64,000 bases of DNA from the NCBI GenBank assembly GCA_017303875.1, contig JAFLBP010000007.1, positions 1 to 64,000 of the forward strand. Reading direction: 5' to 3'. Positions 24,810-33,490 of this stretch are shown here, piece by piece. This DNA comes from Chitinophagales bacterium (GTDB taxonomy: Bacteria; Bacteroidota; Bacteroidia; Chitinophagales; Saprospiraceae). The translations under genes were made by a program, and so were the position numbers. Every line of letters begins with the position of its first letter. Position 1 is the stretch's first letter. The notes under the pieces are model-generated. The model was not told the DNA's origin. It was given only the letters and a program-made list of their open reading frames with translations, and ran no database searches.

Positions 24810-25472
24810 TCAGGGTTTTTTCCCTTTGCCCGGAGGTGTTTTTTCTTCGTTGACGATGCCGCCCTGCTTGAGTTTGCATTTGCGGATGGGGCAGCCTACA
24901 GCGGGCATTTCCTGCTCTTCGGGCCATTCGCCTTTAAGCAGTGCCTCGATGGCTTTTTCTACGTATTTTTTCTCCACTTCTTCCGGAATCTCAGCATTAT
25001 CGTCTATGGCGCCTTTGTAGCGGACGATATGCTCTTTGTCGAGCAGGAAAACGTGTGGCGTACGGCTTGCGCCATAGGCCGGAAATACCTTTTGTCCTTC
25101 ATCAAAGAGGTAAGGGAAGGTATACTTTTTTGCTTTGGCGCGTGCCTGCATTTCCTCAAAACTGTCGTCCTTAACCAGGTCTGGGCAGTTTGGATTGATA
25201 GCAATCACGGGGAAGCCGCGGCTTTTGAATTTTCTGTTCAGGTCAATGATGCGCTGTTCATACAATTGCGCATAGGGGCAGTGATTACACGTAAAGACGA
25301 TTATAAACCCTTTAGCTTCAGGAAAATCAGCAAGGGAGACGTAATTTCCATCCACATTTTTGAGGCGGAAATCTTCGGCTTTATCGCCAATCGCATAGCC
25401 CTCAGGGCCTTTTCCGCTTAGGAAAAGCGCTGCGCCTACCAGAATAACAACCGAAAAGACGATGGTACGCAT
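24810..25472 (-). CDS. Thioredoxin-fold redoxin (AhpC/TSA-like), exported or anchored
   Basis: 220 residues. An N-terminal hydrophobic stretch (TIVFSVVILVGAALFLSG) serves as signal or anchor. The redoxin domain follows, with DFRLKNVDGNYVSLADFPEA and the active-site segment FTCNHCPYAQLYEQR near residue 61, a CxxC pair. A second pair, CPIRKC, lies near the basic C-terminus. Such proteins act in thiol redox balance outside the cytoplasm. The gene is co-oriented with, and 77 bases downstream of, the TlpA-like gene. Confidence 0.85.
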   Translation of the reverse strand: MRTIVFSVVILVGAALFLSGKGPEGYAIGDKAEDFRLKNVDGNYVSLADFPEAKGFIIVFTCNHCPYAQLYEQRIIDLNRKFKSRGFPVIAINPNCPDLVKDDSFEEMQARAKAKKYTFPYLFDEGQKVFPAYGASRTPHVFLLDKEHIVRYKGAIDDNAEIPEEVEKKYVEKAIEALLKGEWPEEQEMPAVGCPIRKCKLKQGGIVNEEKTPPGKGKKP

Positions 25473-25549
25473 GGGTTAAAAATTTGCGATTATCGAAAAA
25501 AGGAGATCCGTCAACGTCTTGAGGATATCCGGGAACAAGAACAAACGGA

Positions 25550-26077
25550 TTATTTGTCGCTCGGTGCTATTACCGGCGAAAGGAAAGGCATCAGGAAAAT
25601 TTCGAGGTCTTCGAGACTTTCAAATTCTCCCTGATGAAAGCATTTTGTATTATGATGTAAAACTAAAGTGGCCGGCAGCGCGCCATCCCAGGATTCGTGT
25701 ACTTTTGGAATCCAGGCTTGCTGTTTGGGGTCACTGAACATTACCACATCGGCAGTAATGTCTTTATTTTTGACAAATGGAATAAGTTTTTTCTCGTAGT
25801 AATGGCGAAAATCCAGGCTGACAAGCAGCACTTTTACACCCTGCTCGGCGTATTTGCGGTGGATTTCTTCAAAGTAGGGAAGTTCGGCTACGCAAGGGCC
25901 GCACCAGGTCGCCCAAAAGTTAACAATGACCGTATTGTTTTGGTCTTGTTCAAATGCAATGCGAGCTTCAAGCTCGGCATAAGTGCTGTAAATAGGGATG
26001 TTTTGGCCCAGAATCCGGGGCAAAACGGCTATATGCAACAGGGAAACCAGAAAGAGTGTGTACCAACGCGGGTGCAT
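25550..26077 (-). CDS. TlpA-like thioredoxin family protein
   Basis: 175 residues from the ATG at 26077. An upstream TTG would add an unlikely leader. A signal peptide (WYTLFLVSLLHIAVLPRILG) is followed by a thioredoxin fold with the active site NFWATWCGPCVAELPYF near residue 62. This periplasmic type reduces disulfides or matures cytochromes; the substrate is not evident. It is followed by a second redoxin gene. Confidence 0.9.
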   Translation of the reverse strand: MHPRWYTLFLVSLLHIAVLPRILGQNIPIYSTYAELEARIAFEQDQNNTVIVNFWATWCGPCVAELPYFEEIHRKYAEQGVKVLLVSLDFRHYYEKKLIPFVKNKDITADVVMFSDPKQQAWIPKVHESWDGALPATLVLHHNTKCFHQGEFESLEDLEIFLMPFLSPVIAPSDK

Positions 26078-26171
26078 AGGATATGCGATTATTAAAAAAA
26101 ACAATGCAAGAAACGAAGTTTGATGCAAACCGCAAGTACTATTAACAACTTTTAAGACAAAAAACTTTTTA

Positions 26172-26664
26172 TAACGATGAACGATGAACGATGAACGATG
26201 AGTGATGAGTGATGAATGTTGAATCAGGGGTGTACGAAGGATTGGTTTAAGTGGTACCCAGAGGCTTGTTCAGTATCCTGGGTACGCTTTTGGGTACCGT
26301 AGCTCTGAATTGATATGGGGGATTTTTTTATTGAAGCCATGTGCCCGACCTCGGAGAGGTCGAATGTTTGTGTTGTTTGTTGATTATCAATGGTTAATAT
26401 GCTTTTTTACCTTGAGGTCAACTCTAAATCCCTACAAACATGCGACCTCGCTGAGGTCGGAGAGGTGGTGGGAATGGTGCTGCTACAAACATGCAAGCTC
26501 TCCGAGCTTGTAGTATGGTCCTGTTTCATAATTGACGCTGAAGAAAATCCTTCGTACAACCCTGATGTTGAATGTTGAATAAAAAGGTCAGGTAAGTTTC
26601 TACGTGAAACATACCTGACCTTTTTATTCATCACTCATCACTCATCACTCATCACTCATCGTTA
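26172..26664. repeat. 493-bp composite palindrome (F1 outer arms, several inner hairpins)
   Basis: Outer arms: TAACGATGAACGATGAAC at 26172 and its mirror, four CATCACT units then CATCGTTA ending 26664, two bases from the stop of the zinc-ribbon gene. Next inward: ATCAGGG-TGTACGAAGGATT (26224-26244) mirrors 26547-26565. Inside lie a GGTACC-rich hairpin (26252-26300) and three hairpins flanked by ACAAACATG: 26346-26362, 26443-26459 (CGACCTC/GAGGTCG) and 26494-26510 (CAAGCTC/GAGCTTG). No convincing gene is present. It fills the gap between the TlpA-like and zinc-ribbon genes. Confidence 0.85.
26581..26625. terminator. Bidirectional terminator-like hairpin inside the composite element
   Basis: AAAAAGGTCAGGTA (26581-26594) pairs with TACCTGACCTTTTT (26612-26625), with an added GTTTC/GAAAC inner stem and loop TACGT. 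Flanking A- and T-runs would let it stop transcription in both directions; downstream of the minus-strand zinc-ribbon gene it is well placed to do so. Confidence 0.65.
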
Positions 26665-26666
26665 CC

Positions 26667-27419
26667 TTAGGCTTCCACTTCCTGTTGCAGGGCGATCGTG
26701 TTATCCACGAGGATACGGCCGCAGTGTTCGCAGGCCATAATCTTTTTATACAAGCCCATTTCGAGTTGCACCTGAGGAGGAACGTTATTGAAGCAGCCGC
26801 CACAGGCATTACGCGATACGCCGACAACGGCCAGTCCGTTGCGATAGGTACGGCGAATTTTGTCGTATGCTTTGAGCAGGCGCTCTTCGATGCCGTTGCG
26901 GGCGGCTTCGCTGCGGCTGCGTAGCGTTTGCTCTTCCTGTTCTGTTTTTTCGATGATACCCTGAAGCTCCTGTTTTTTGGCTTCAAGGTCTTTTTGTTTG
27001 GCATCGAAACGGGCTTCCGTGATGGTCAGTGTTTCCTTTTTGCCGTCGATCTGCATACGGGCGTCTTTCACTTTCTTTTCGGAAAGCTGAACGTCGAGCC
27101 GGGCCAGTTCGATTTCTTTTTGGAGCGCTTCGTATTCGCGATTATTTTTTACGGCCTCCATCTGTTTTTGGTATTTTTTGATGTTGGCATCCGCTTCTTT
27201 ACCCAAATTTTGCAGGCGGGCAACTTCCTGGTCGGATTCTTTAATGACTGCTTTGAGTTTTTTGATGCGTGTATCCAAACCCTCGATTTCGTCTTCCAGG
27301 TCGGAGACTTCCATGGGAAGCTCGCCTTTCAGGATTTGGATTTCATCTAACTGACAATCAATTTGTTGGAGGTTCCAAAGGAGCCGAAGTTTATCGGAGA
27401 TGGACGTTTCTACAGCCAT
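26667..27419 (-). CDS. Coiled-coil C4 zinc-ribbon protein (CdsZ-like)
   Basis: 250 residues from the ATG at 27419. Residues about 25-190 are a long antiparallel coiled coil rich in K, E and Q. The C-terminus carries a zinc ribbon with four cysteines: CGGC near 202 and CEHC near 228 (CGGCFNNVPPQ ... MACEHCGRILVDN). This matches the family annotated as CdsZ-like or C4-type zinc-ribbon proteins, nearly always next to a Nif3-like gene, as here. Its function is not settled; nucleic-acid binding has been proposed. A TACCTTTG box lies in the end of nif3. Confidence 0.9.
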   Translation of the reverse strand: MAVETSISDKLRLLWNLQQIDCQLDEIQILKGELPMEVSDLEDEIEGLDTRIKKLKAVIKESDQEVARLQNLGKEADANIKKYQKQMEAVKNNREYEALQKEIELARLDVQLSEKKVKDARMQIDGKKETLTITEARFDAKQKDLEAKKQELQGIIEKTEQEEQTLRSRSEAARNGIEERLLKAYDKIRRTYRNGLAVVGVSRNACGGCFNNVPPQVQLEMGLYKKIMACEHCGRILVDNTIALQQEVEA

Positions 27420-27457
27420 TCTGTTGCAAAGAATATTTTGGTGTACGGTGTGTTTAT

Positions 27458-28252
27458 TCAGCGGTATTGCACCGGATTGGTGTTCACTTCGGTGCAATGG
27501 AGCGCAAAGGTAGGGAATTTTTCCCGAATGACGTCAAATAAAAGCGAAATGGTAAATTGTTCGCTTTCGTAGTGCCCGATGTCGGCAATGATGAGCTTGT
27601 TTTCTGCGTCAAAAAACTCATGGTATTTGAAGTCGGCCGTTACAAATACATCGGCGCCGGCGCGCAGCGCTTCGGGTAAAAGGAAACTGCCGGAGCCGCC
27701 ACAAACGGCCACACGTTGAATCGGACGGCCACACAAAGCGGTGTGTCGCACACAGTTTGCCGACATTTTTTCCTTCAGAAAATCCAGAAAATCAAGGGCT
27801 TCCATAGCAGTCGGCAACTGCCCGATCAAGCCAGCCCCAATATCCGTTTGTCCGGCTTTGGGCTGCAAAATACGCGTTTCCTGCAGGCCAAGTCTTTCAG
27901 CTATTTTACTGTTGACCCCGCGGGCATACACATTGTCGAGGTTGGTGTGTATGGCATACAGGGCCACCCCTTCGCGGATGGCGCGCATTACGGTGCGCTC
28001 CACATAAGAGGCGCCGTTGAAACGCTTCAAACCGCGGAAAACGATAGGGTGGTGTGCCACAATGAGGTTGCATCCTTTGCGCAGGGCTTCCTCCACAACC
28101 GCTTCCGTAGAGTCGAGGCAAAACAGTACGCCGGTTAATGGCGTTTCCGGATGCCCTACGATCAGGCCCGCATTGTCGTACGATTCCTGCAAATGCGGTG
28201 GCGCGAGGCTTTCAAGTTCCTGAATGATCTGTTGTATTTGCATCATAGGCAT
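27458..28252 (-). CDS. Nif3-like dinuclear metal protein (GTP cyclohydrolase I type 2 family)
   Basis: 264 residues, the short form without the central insert found in some homologues. Metal-binding positions are visible in VAHHPIVFRGLKRF near residue 65, NLDNVYARGVN near 105, and ADIGHYESEQF near 230. The dinuclear metal site is known from structures; the cellular role remains unclear. Start codons at 28252, 28246 and 28243 are all possible. It lies 38 bases upstream of the zinc-ribbon gene, a pairing conserved in Bacteroidota. Confidence 0.93.
   Translation of the reverse strand: MPMMQIQQIIQELESLAPPHLQESYDNAGLIVGHPETPLTGVLFCLDSTEAVVEEALRKGCNLIVAHHPIVFRGLKRFNGASYVERTVMRAIREGVALYAIHTNLDNVYARGVNSKIAERLGLQETRILQPKAGQTDIGAGLIGQLPTAMEALDFLDFLKEKMSANCVRHTALCGRPIQRVAVCGGSGSFLLPEALRAGADVFVTADFKYHEFFDAENKLIIADIGHYESEQFTISLLFDVIREKFPTFALHCTEVNTNPVQYR
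27505..27512 (-). promoter_or_regulatory. -7 box for the zinc-ribbon gene inside the nif3 3' end
   Basis: TACCTTTG on the minus strand, with TTTG 22 bases upstream, 86 bases before the zinc-ribbon ATG. It would allow expression apart from nif3. Confidence 0.4.
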
Positions 28253-28352
28253 TAATTAACGTCTGCCGGGTGTAAAAGTTCGGGTAGATGGTAGCATTAA
28301 CCGACCGCTTGATGTAACTTTACGCCCGAATTCCGGTCAAACGGTTTTTTAC

Positions 28353-28381
28353 CCGTGCGGGGTATTCCGCACGGTATTTTT
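28353..28381 (+). other. Terminator-like hairpin in the tatA leader
   Basis: CCGTGCGG (28353-28360) and CCGCACGG (28367-28374) form a perfect 8-bp stem with a 6-base loop, followed by TATTTTT. It precedes tatA by only 20 bases and could be an attenuator or the end of a short leader RNA. Confidence 0.5.
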
Positions 28382-28401
28382 CAACGAATAAATGTATTGA
28401 C

Positions 28402-28617
28402 ATGAAAGGGTTCATGCTGTTTTTAGGCAACCTGGGTACTTCTGAGTTTATTCTCATTTTCCTGGTAGTCCTGCTCCTGTTTGGCGGCAGTAAAATTCCT
28501 GAACTGATGCGCGGCATGGGTCGCGGCATTCGCGAGTTCAACAACGCCAAAAACTCGGTGGAAGATGAAATCCGACAGGGAATGCGCGACGCTGAAAAGA
28601 CAACCGACAAGAAATAA
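28402..28617 (+). CDS. tatA: Twin-arginine translocase subunit TatA/TatE family
   Basis: 71 residues. One N-terminal membrane helix (TSEFILIFLVVLLLFGGSKI) is followed by the hinge GGSKIPEL and an amphipathic, charged helix, the normal TatA build. It forms the pore-like component that exports folded proteins. No tatC is adjacent in this window. It ends three bases before the convergent GHMP kinase stop codon. Confidence 0.92.
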   Translation: MKGFMLFLGNLGTSEFILIFLVVLLLFGGSKIPELMRGMGRGIREFNNAKNSVEDEIRQGMRDAEKTTDKK

Positions 28618-28620
28618 ATT

Positions 28621-29547
28621 TTATCGCAGCATCGCTGTCCAACTCAGGATGGTTCCGAAGCCGTGCTCACGGAACCATCCTACAGTTATGTCTTTATCCC
28701 AAAGACTGCTGACCAATACAAAGTCGCCTCCCCAGGCGCCCAAACTTTTTACCACGCCCGGATAGGCGGGAAATAAAGTTTCTGCCGCGCGCGGCATGTT
28801 TAATTGTGCGCTGATCAGCGCTTCGTGTTCTTCCAGTAAATTTTCAAAGGTATCAATGTCCGCTGCTTCAAGGAGGCCGCGTGTGATTTCGCTAATGGCA
28901 TCAATCAGGCCGGCTGAGGGTTTTTGCTGGCGGTAACGTTGTATACCTTCGCGACTGTCCTGCTTTTGCCCGGTATACACAAAGTAAAGCTGTTCGGCAA
29001 ACGGAGGATGAAAATCAACGGGTGTTAAGATGGGGTTTCCGTTTTCCAGCTGGTACAGCAGTGCGCCGGGAGCGTAAGCGCAGGCCAGGTCGTAACCTGA
29101 GCCGCCCATGGTTTCCGACAAAACAGTGTAGGGGTTTGCGTTGCCCCAGGCGCAGAGCGCCGCGATGAGGGTGCTGCTGGTGCCCAGTCCCCAGGCACGT
29201 GGAAAATCGGTGCGGGTGCTGACCTCGATTCCGTCCGTATTATTTAAAAAATCAGGTTGCTGACGGCGAATGGCCTTCAGGATATGCTGAAGGGTTTCGG
29301 CTGTTTTTTCATGCGTACTGTGCCGGATATGCAGTTCGGGCAGTGCAAACTCGGCATCAAACCAGATTTCATCCTTTTCATTAATGCTGTGCCAGTGCAG
29401 TATGGCGTGGCTTTCGCCGGCTTGCACCTCCAGCGTTTGTCCGAAGCGTGTCGGAGCAGCTAATGCGAGGGCGCCATCAAGGACGACGTATTCGGCACTG
29501 AGCAGCAATTTACCGCTGGCCCGGGTGAAGAAGGGCGTTTCCGGCAT
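28621..29547 (-). CDS. GYDIA-family GHMP kinase (mevalonate pathway-like kinase)
   Basis: 308 residues. The N-terminal strand GKLLLSAEYVVLDGALALA, the ATP-binding glycine-rich loop RAWGLGTSSTLIAAL near residue 118 and the GSGYDLACA segment (the GYDIA motif) near 150 define this Bacteroidota GHMP group, thought to act as a mevalonate or phosphomevalonate kinase in isoprenoid synthesis. Substrate assignment is by family only. It begins four bases after the clpX stop, so the two are co-transcribed. Confidence 0.88.
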   Translation of the reverse strand: MPETPFFTRASGKLLLSAEYVVLDGALALAAPTRFGQTLEVQAGESHAILHWHSINEKDEIWFDAEFALPELHIRHSTHEKTAETLQHILKAIRRQQPDFLNNTDGIEVSTRTDFPRAWGLGTSSTLIAALCAWGNANPYTVLSETMGGSGYDLACAYAPGALLYQLENGNPILTPVDFHPPFAEQLYFVYTGQKQDSREGIQRYRQQKPSAGLIDAISEITRGLLEAADIDTFENLLEEHEALISAQLNMPRAAETLFPAYPGVVKSLGAWGGDFVLVSSLWDKDITVGWFREHGFGTILSWTAMLR

Positions 29548-29551
29548 TGTT

Positions 29552-30859
29552 TCAGGCGGCGTTCAGGCTGTTGAGGCGCGAACGGTCGAGGTGGGTGGCG
29601 GCGTATTCCCGATCAACAACGAGGCGTCGTTTTTCGCTTTTGGCGGGGTTGCTGGTTGGCATCTCGAACATGGCATCGGTGAGGATGGCTTCGCAGAGCG
29701 AGCGCAGGCCGCGGGCGCCGAGTTTGTATTCGAGCGCTTTTTGAGCGATGAATTCGACGGCTTCCGGCTGGAGTTCGAGTTCAATATTTTCGAGGGCGAA
29801 CAGCTTCTCGTATTGGCGCAGGAGGGCGTTGCGCGGCTCGGTGAGGATGCGGCGCAGGGTTTCCAGGTCGAGCGGATCAAGGTGTACGATTACCGGCAGG
29901 CGGCCCACCAACTCAGGGATGAGGCCGTAGTTTTTGACATCCTGGTGGCTGACGTACTGGAGCAGGTTGTCGCGATCGACGCGTTCGTTTTCTTTTTTTC
30001 CGTAGCCGATCACCTGGGTGTTGATGCGGCGGGCGATCACTTTATCGATGCCGTCGAAAGCGCCGCCACAGATGAAGAGGATGTTGTGGGTATTGATTTT
30101 GACGAGTTTTTGCTCGGGGTGTTTGCGGCCGCCCTGGGGTGGCACGAGTACTTCGGCGCCTTCCAGCATTTTGAGCATGGCCTGCTGTACGCCCTCGCCC
30201 GACACATCGCGGGTGATAGAGGGATTGTCCTGCTTGCGGGCAATTTTATCAATTTCGTCAATATACACGATACCGCGTTCGGCTGCTTCCACGTCGTAAT
30301 CGCATACTTGCAGCAGGCGGGAGAGAATGCTTTCCACATCTTCGCCGACGTATCCGGCCTCGGTAAAGACCGTGGCGTCTACGATGGCGAAGGGTACGTT
30401 GAGCATTTTGGCGATGGTACGGGCCATGAGGGTTTTGCCGGTGCCTGTTTGTCCGACGAAGAGGACATTGGACTTTTCAATTTCCACCTCGTCTTTGGCA
30501 GCGACTTTATTATTTTGTTGCAGGATGCGTTTATAGTGGTTGTATACCGCTACGGAGAGTACTTTTTTAGCGTCATCCTGTCCGATAACAAATTGATCGA
30601 GGAAAGATTTGATTTCGCGGGGCGGCACGAGGTGTACGTTTTTGGCGAACGACTTATTTCCGCTGCCGGCGTTGTTGTCCGGCTTGTCGTTGTAATTCAT
30701 GCCGTGTTTACGCAACTCCTGGTTGATGATTTCCTGTGCTTTTTCGGTACAAGTTTCACAAATCTGGCCTTCCATGCCGGACACAAGGATCATTACATCT
30801 TCTTCACCGCGTCCGCAGAAGGAACAGTGATGGGAAGGTTGCTTGCCGCGTTTCATCAT
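29552..30859 (-). CDS. clpX: ClpX, ATPase subunit of the ClpXP protease
   Basis: 435 residues from ATG 30859. The N-terminal zinc finger (CSFCGRG ... CETC) is intact. AAA+ motifs: Walker [12 protein letters not shown] near residue 140, pore loop [11 protein letters not shown] near 180, Walker [10 protein letters not shown] near 210. It unfolds tagged proteins and feeds them to ClpP, which is not encoded here. A TATCTTTG -7 box lies at 30887-30894. The GHMP kinase gene follows four bases downstream. Confidence 0.97.
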   Translation of the reverse strand: MMKRGKQPSHHCSFCGRGEEDVMILVSGMEGQICETCTEKAQEIINQELRKHGMNYNDKPDNNAGSGNKSFAKNVHLVPPREIKSFLDQFVIGQDDAKKVLSVAVYNHYKRILQQNNKVAAKDEVEIEKSNVLFVGQTGTGKTLMARTIAKMLNVPFAIVDATVFTEAGYVGEDVESILSRLLQVCDYDVEAAERGIVYIDEIDKIARKQDNPSITRDVSGEGVQQAMLKMLEGAEVLVPPQGGRKHPEQKLVKINTHNILFICGGAFDGIDKVIARRINTQVIGYGKKENERVDRDNLLQYVSHQDVKNYGLIPELVGRLPVIVHLDPLDLETLRRILTEPRNALLRQYEKLFALENIELELQPEAVEFIAQKALEYKLGARGLRSLCEAILTDAMFEMPTSNPAKSEKRRLVVDREYAATHLDRSRLNSLNAA

Positions 30860-30886
30860 CTTTTTCGTTAAAATTAATAAAGGCGG

Positions 30887-30894
30887 CAAAGATA
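30887..30894 (-). promoter_or_regulatory. -7 box for clpX
   Basis: CAAAGATA on the plus strand reads TATCTTTG, a full match, 28 bases before the clpX ATG. Confidence 0.5.
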
Positions 30895-30897
30895 GGG

Positions 30898-30950
30898 AAT
30901 GTTTTAGTGTTTGGGTATTTTTGAACTTGGGTGTTTTTGCATTGGTGGGG
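30898..30950. repeat. Degenerate F3-type repeat upstream of clpX
   Basis: AGTGTTTGGGTATTTTTG and TTGGGTGTTTTTGCATTGGTG resemble the minus-strand version of the AAAACACC word family, as in TTTAGTGTTTTGGTGTTT at 57793. The match is loose and no opposing arm is present. Confidence 0.35.
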
Positions 30951-31037
30951 GTGGGGATCAGCGCGCAAGCAGCAGGCGGAGGGTTTGGGTGCGATAATGA
31001 TCTGTTATTTTAAGCAGGTATTGCAAGCTATTTTCAT

Positions 31038-32933
31038 TCAAAAAAACAACTTGCCTGTTTCGTCCATTTGTAGTTTGCCTTCATCGAGGAGATAATCTAT
31101 AACCTGGGCCACAAGTTCGTGGCGTTTGGAAGAGAAGGCGCTGAGTACTTCGGCTAAGGGCAGGGCTTCGTGGAGCAGGACTTGTTTAAGCTTGATTTCG
31201 TAGGCTTCAAACTGCTCATCGGAAAAATCACTTTTGTTTCTGCCGGTACATACATCGCAGATGCCGCAGGCAGCGCCGTCTTTTTCTCCGAAATATTGCA
31301 GCAATTGCTTGCTGCGGCAACGGCGGGTTTCGGCGTAGCTGATGATGGCTTCCATACGGCTGATGGCACGGGCTTTGCGGGCATTGAAGCGTTCCTGATC
31401 TATCGTCAGGTTTTCCGAAGTAGTGCGGGGCCGTAAAAAAACAAGCTGCGGCTTGTCGCTCGCCGGAAAATACTGGAGGATTTCGGCGTTGTGCGCGGTT
31501 TGTAATACTTGCTGCAGCGAGGAAATTTCCATACCCGCGTATTTGGCCAGCGTGTATTCGCTTACTTCCGTGAGGTCGAGGTTGACACCGGGATAGGCGC
31601 GCAGCAATACCTTGGTGACTTTATCGGCCTGCTTGTTTCGGATTTGATAATCGTATAAAACCTCCCGACTTGCGCTCAGGTGAATACGTGTGGCAGTAGC
31701 GACTGCTTCGTGCAAGGCGATCCAGCCTTCCTGTTCGAGCAGTTTGAGCGCGGTATGCGTAGTACTTTGTTCGAGTTTGTAGGTGCTGCAAAACTGCGCC
31801 AGGTCAAAGTCGAAGCTCTCTCCCTGACCGGCGCCAACGGCCAGCTGGGTATAACTGCCAAGCGCCTGATACACCTGTCGCAACACCTCAAAAGGCGGGA
31901 AGCTGCTGTTGACGGCAAAGCGCAGGCTGTCGGCATCGGCAGGAGCATACAGCAAAACGGCGTAGGCTTTTTGTCCGTCGCGGCCGCCGCGGCCGGCCTC
32001 CTGAAAATAGGCTTCCGGACTCTCGGGGAGGTGCAGGTGCGCCACCACGCGCACATTGGACTTATCAATGCCCATACCGAAGGCGTTGGTGCTCACCATG
32101 ATGCGGATTTTACCTTCCATCCAGGCGTCCTGTTTGGCGCTGCGTTCGGCAGCGGGGAGTCCGGCGTGGTAAAAATCGGCGCTGATGCGGTGTTTTTGGA
32201 GGAAGTGGGCCAATTCTTTGGTTTCGCCGCGGCTGCGGGCATAAACTACGCCGGTGCCGGGCACTTTTTTGAGGATGTCGAGGAGTTTGTCGCGTTTGTT
32301 GTGTTCGTAAAGTACGGAGTAAGAGAGGTTTTCGCGGGCAAAACTCTGCTGGAAAACGTTGTTGGCGCGGAAGGCTAATTTTTCCTGAATATCCTTCACC
32401 ACGTCGGGGGTGGCGGTGGCGGTCAGGGCGATTATGGGGGTTTTGGGAACAAGGCGTCGGATGTCGGCAATTTGCAGGTAAGGCGGCCGGAAGTCGTAGC
32501 CCCATTGGCTGATACAATGCGCTTCGTCTACGGCGAGCAGCGAAACGTTCATTCGGGGCAAGCGTGCCTGTACAATTTCCGTTTGGAGGCGTTCGGGACT
32601 GAGGTAGAGGAGTTTGTAAGCGCCGTTGCAGGCATTTTCAAAGATAATATCTATTTCCCGGCGATGCAGTCCGGAGAAAACGGCGGCGGCGGCAATGCCC
32701 CGGTTGCGGAGGTTGGCCACCTGGTCTTTCATCAGGGCGATCAGCGGAGAAACGACGATGCAAAGCCCTTCCTGGCAGAGTGCGGGTACCTGATAGCACA
32801 GCGATTTGCCGCCGCCGGTGGGCAGCAGGGCGAGTGTGTCTTTGCCGTCGAGTACGGATTGAATGATTTGTTCCTGCGCAGGACGGAAAGCCGGATAGCC
32901 CCAATATTGTCGAAGTACGTCGGTGGGCTGCAC
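31038..32933 (-). CDS. recQ: RecQ family ATP-dependent DNA helicase
   Basis: 631 residues, opening with GTG at 32933 in front of QPTDVLRQYWGYPAFRPAQ, the RecQ motif 0 region. Walker A LLPTGGGKSLCYQ, DEAH box AVDEAHCISQWGYDFRP, and motif VI EAGRGGRDG are intact. The RQC zinc-binding cysteines are at CRSKQLLQYFGE and CGICDVC near residue 560. A winged-helix remnant ends the chain; a separate HRDC domain is not evident. It unwinds branched DNA in recombination and fork repair. The promoter box is at 32991-32998. Confidence 0.95.
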   Translation of the reverse strand: MQPTDVLRQYWGYPAFRPAQEQIIQSVLDGKDTLALLPTGGGKSLCYQVPALCQEGLCIVVSPLIALMKDQVANLRNRGIAAAAVFSGLHRREIDIIFENACNGAYKLLYLSPERLQTEIVQARLPRMNVSLLAVDEAHCISQWGYDFRPPYLQIADIRRLVPKTPIIALTATATPDVVKDIQEKLAFRANNVFQQSFARENLSYSVLYEHNKRDKLLDILKKVPGTGVVYARSRGETKELAHFLQKHRISADFYHAGLPAAERSAKQDAWMEGKIRIMVSTNAFGMGIDKSNVRVVAHLHLPESPEAYFQEAGRGGRDGQKAYAVLLYAPADADSLRFAVNSSFPPFEVLRQVYQALGSYTQLAVGAGQGESFDFDLAQFCSTYKLEQSTTHTALKLLEQEGWIALHEAVATATRIHLSASREVLYDYQIRNKQADKVTKVLLRAYPGVNLDLTEVSEYTLAKYAGMEISSLQQVLQTAHNAEILQYFPASDKPQLVFLRPRTTSENLTIDQERFNARKARAISRMEAIISYAETRRCRSKQLLQYFGEKDGAACGICDVCTGRNKSDFSDEQFEAYEIKLKQVLLHEALPLAEVLSAFSSKRHELVAQVIDYLLDEGKLQMDETGKLFF

Positions 32934-32990
32934 TATTATTGAATTGAGGCGGGTAAATCATTACGCCTACCCGCATTTGAAAATCTCGTT

Positions 32991-32998
32991 CAAAGGTA
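32991..32998 (-). promoter_or_regulatory. -7 box for recQ
   Basis: CAAAGGTA on the plus strand reads TACCTTTG, a full match, 58 bases before the GTG start of recQ. Confidence 0.5.
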
Positions 32999-33042
32999 AA
33001 TAGAAATTGAGAATTCAATTAACCAGTTTTATTATACAACAA

Positions 33043-33073
33043 GCGCCATGCTACCGCAACGGTGGCATGGCGC
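33043..33073 (-). terminator. Strong hairpin downstream of the small basic ORF
   Basis: GCGCCATGCTACC (33043-33055) pairs with GGTGGCATGGCGC (33061-33073) with one G-T pair and a 5-base loop. On the minus strand it lies 30 bases past the stop of the 51-residue frame and is followed by TTGTTGTATAAT. Its position supports that frame being a transcribed gene. Confidence 0.55.
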
Positions 33074-33103
33074 GTATGGCTGTAAATGGAAGGAATCTTT
33101 TAT

Positions 33104-33259
33104 TTATTCATCAGCATTATCATCGTAGCTTCCCCGTACGCGATATTTCATTTTCTCGACGGGTTTCATTTTTTTCTTTTTAGGATTTTCGCGGTTTTGC
33201 TGTTCGCGGTTTTGGTCGAAGCGGCGGTCGTCTTTTTTTTGCTTTTCCCAGTTAGCCAT
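33104..33259 (-). CDS. Small basic protein, 51 residues
   Basis: The ATG at 33259 opens MANWEKQKKDDRRFDQNREQ; the chain continues lysine-rich and ends RVRGSYDDNADE. Composition (K, R, N, Q, E) is that of a small nucleic-acid or ribosome-associated protein, but I recognise no family. Support: it is the only sensible frame in the 557-base gap between recQ and the lipase, and a strong hairpin follows its stop codon. An upstream ATG at 33310 would add 17 residues. Confidence 0.5.
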   Translation of the reverse strand: MANWEKQKKDDRRFDQNREQQNRENPKKKKMKPVEKMKYRVRGSYDDNADE

Positions 33260-33490
33260 GGCAAAAGTTGTTGTCGTTTTTTGTTGTGTTTCTTCCCATA
33301 TAGGGGACATTTTTTTGAAACACGAACGGGATGATGGTTTTGTGTTAATTGTAGGAAAATGGCGATTCAGCCCATAAAAAAAGCTTTACGCATACTTTCC
33401 AAGCACAAAAATAAACGCTTTTCCCGAAATGTCAATATCCTGAGTTGTTAATTTTTTTGAAGAGGGAGTCGTATGGCGCAATAAATTTCG

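Noticed and set aside
26310..26634. Several short open frames between the TlpA-like and zinc-ribbon genes
   Set aside because: They run through inverted repeats and hairpins, their products mirror the repeat words, and none has a family match or promoter.
29384..30871. A 495-residue open frame on the plus strand opposite clpX
   Set aside because: It is the antisense shadow of clpX and the GHMP kinase; codon composition fits the minus-strand genes, which have full catalytic motifs.
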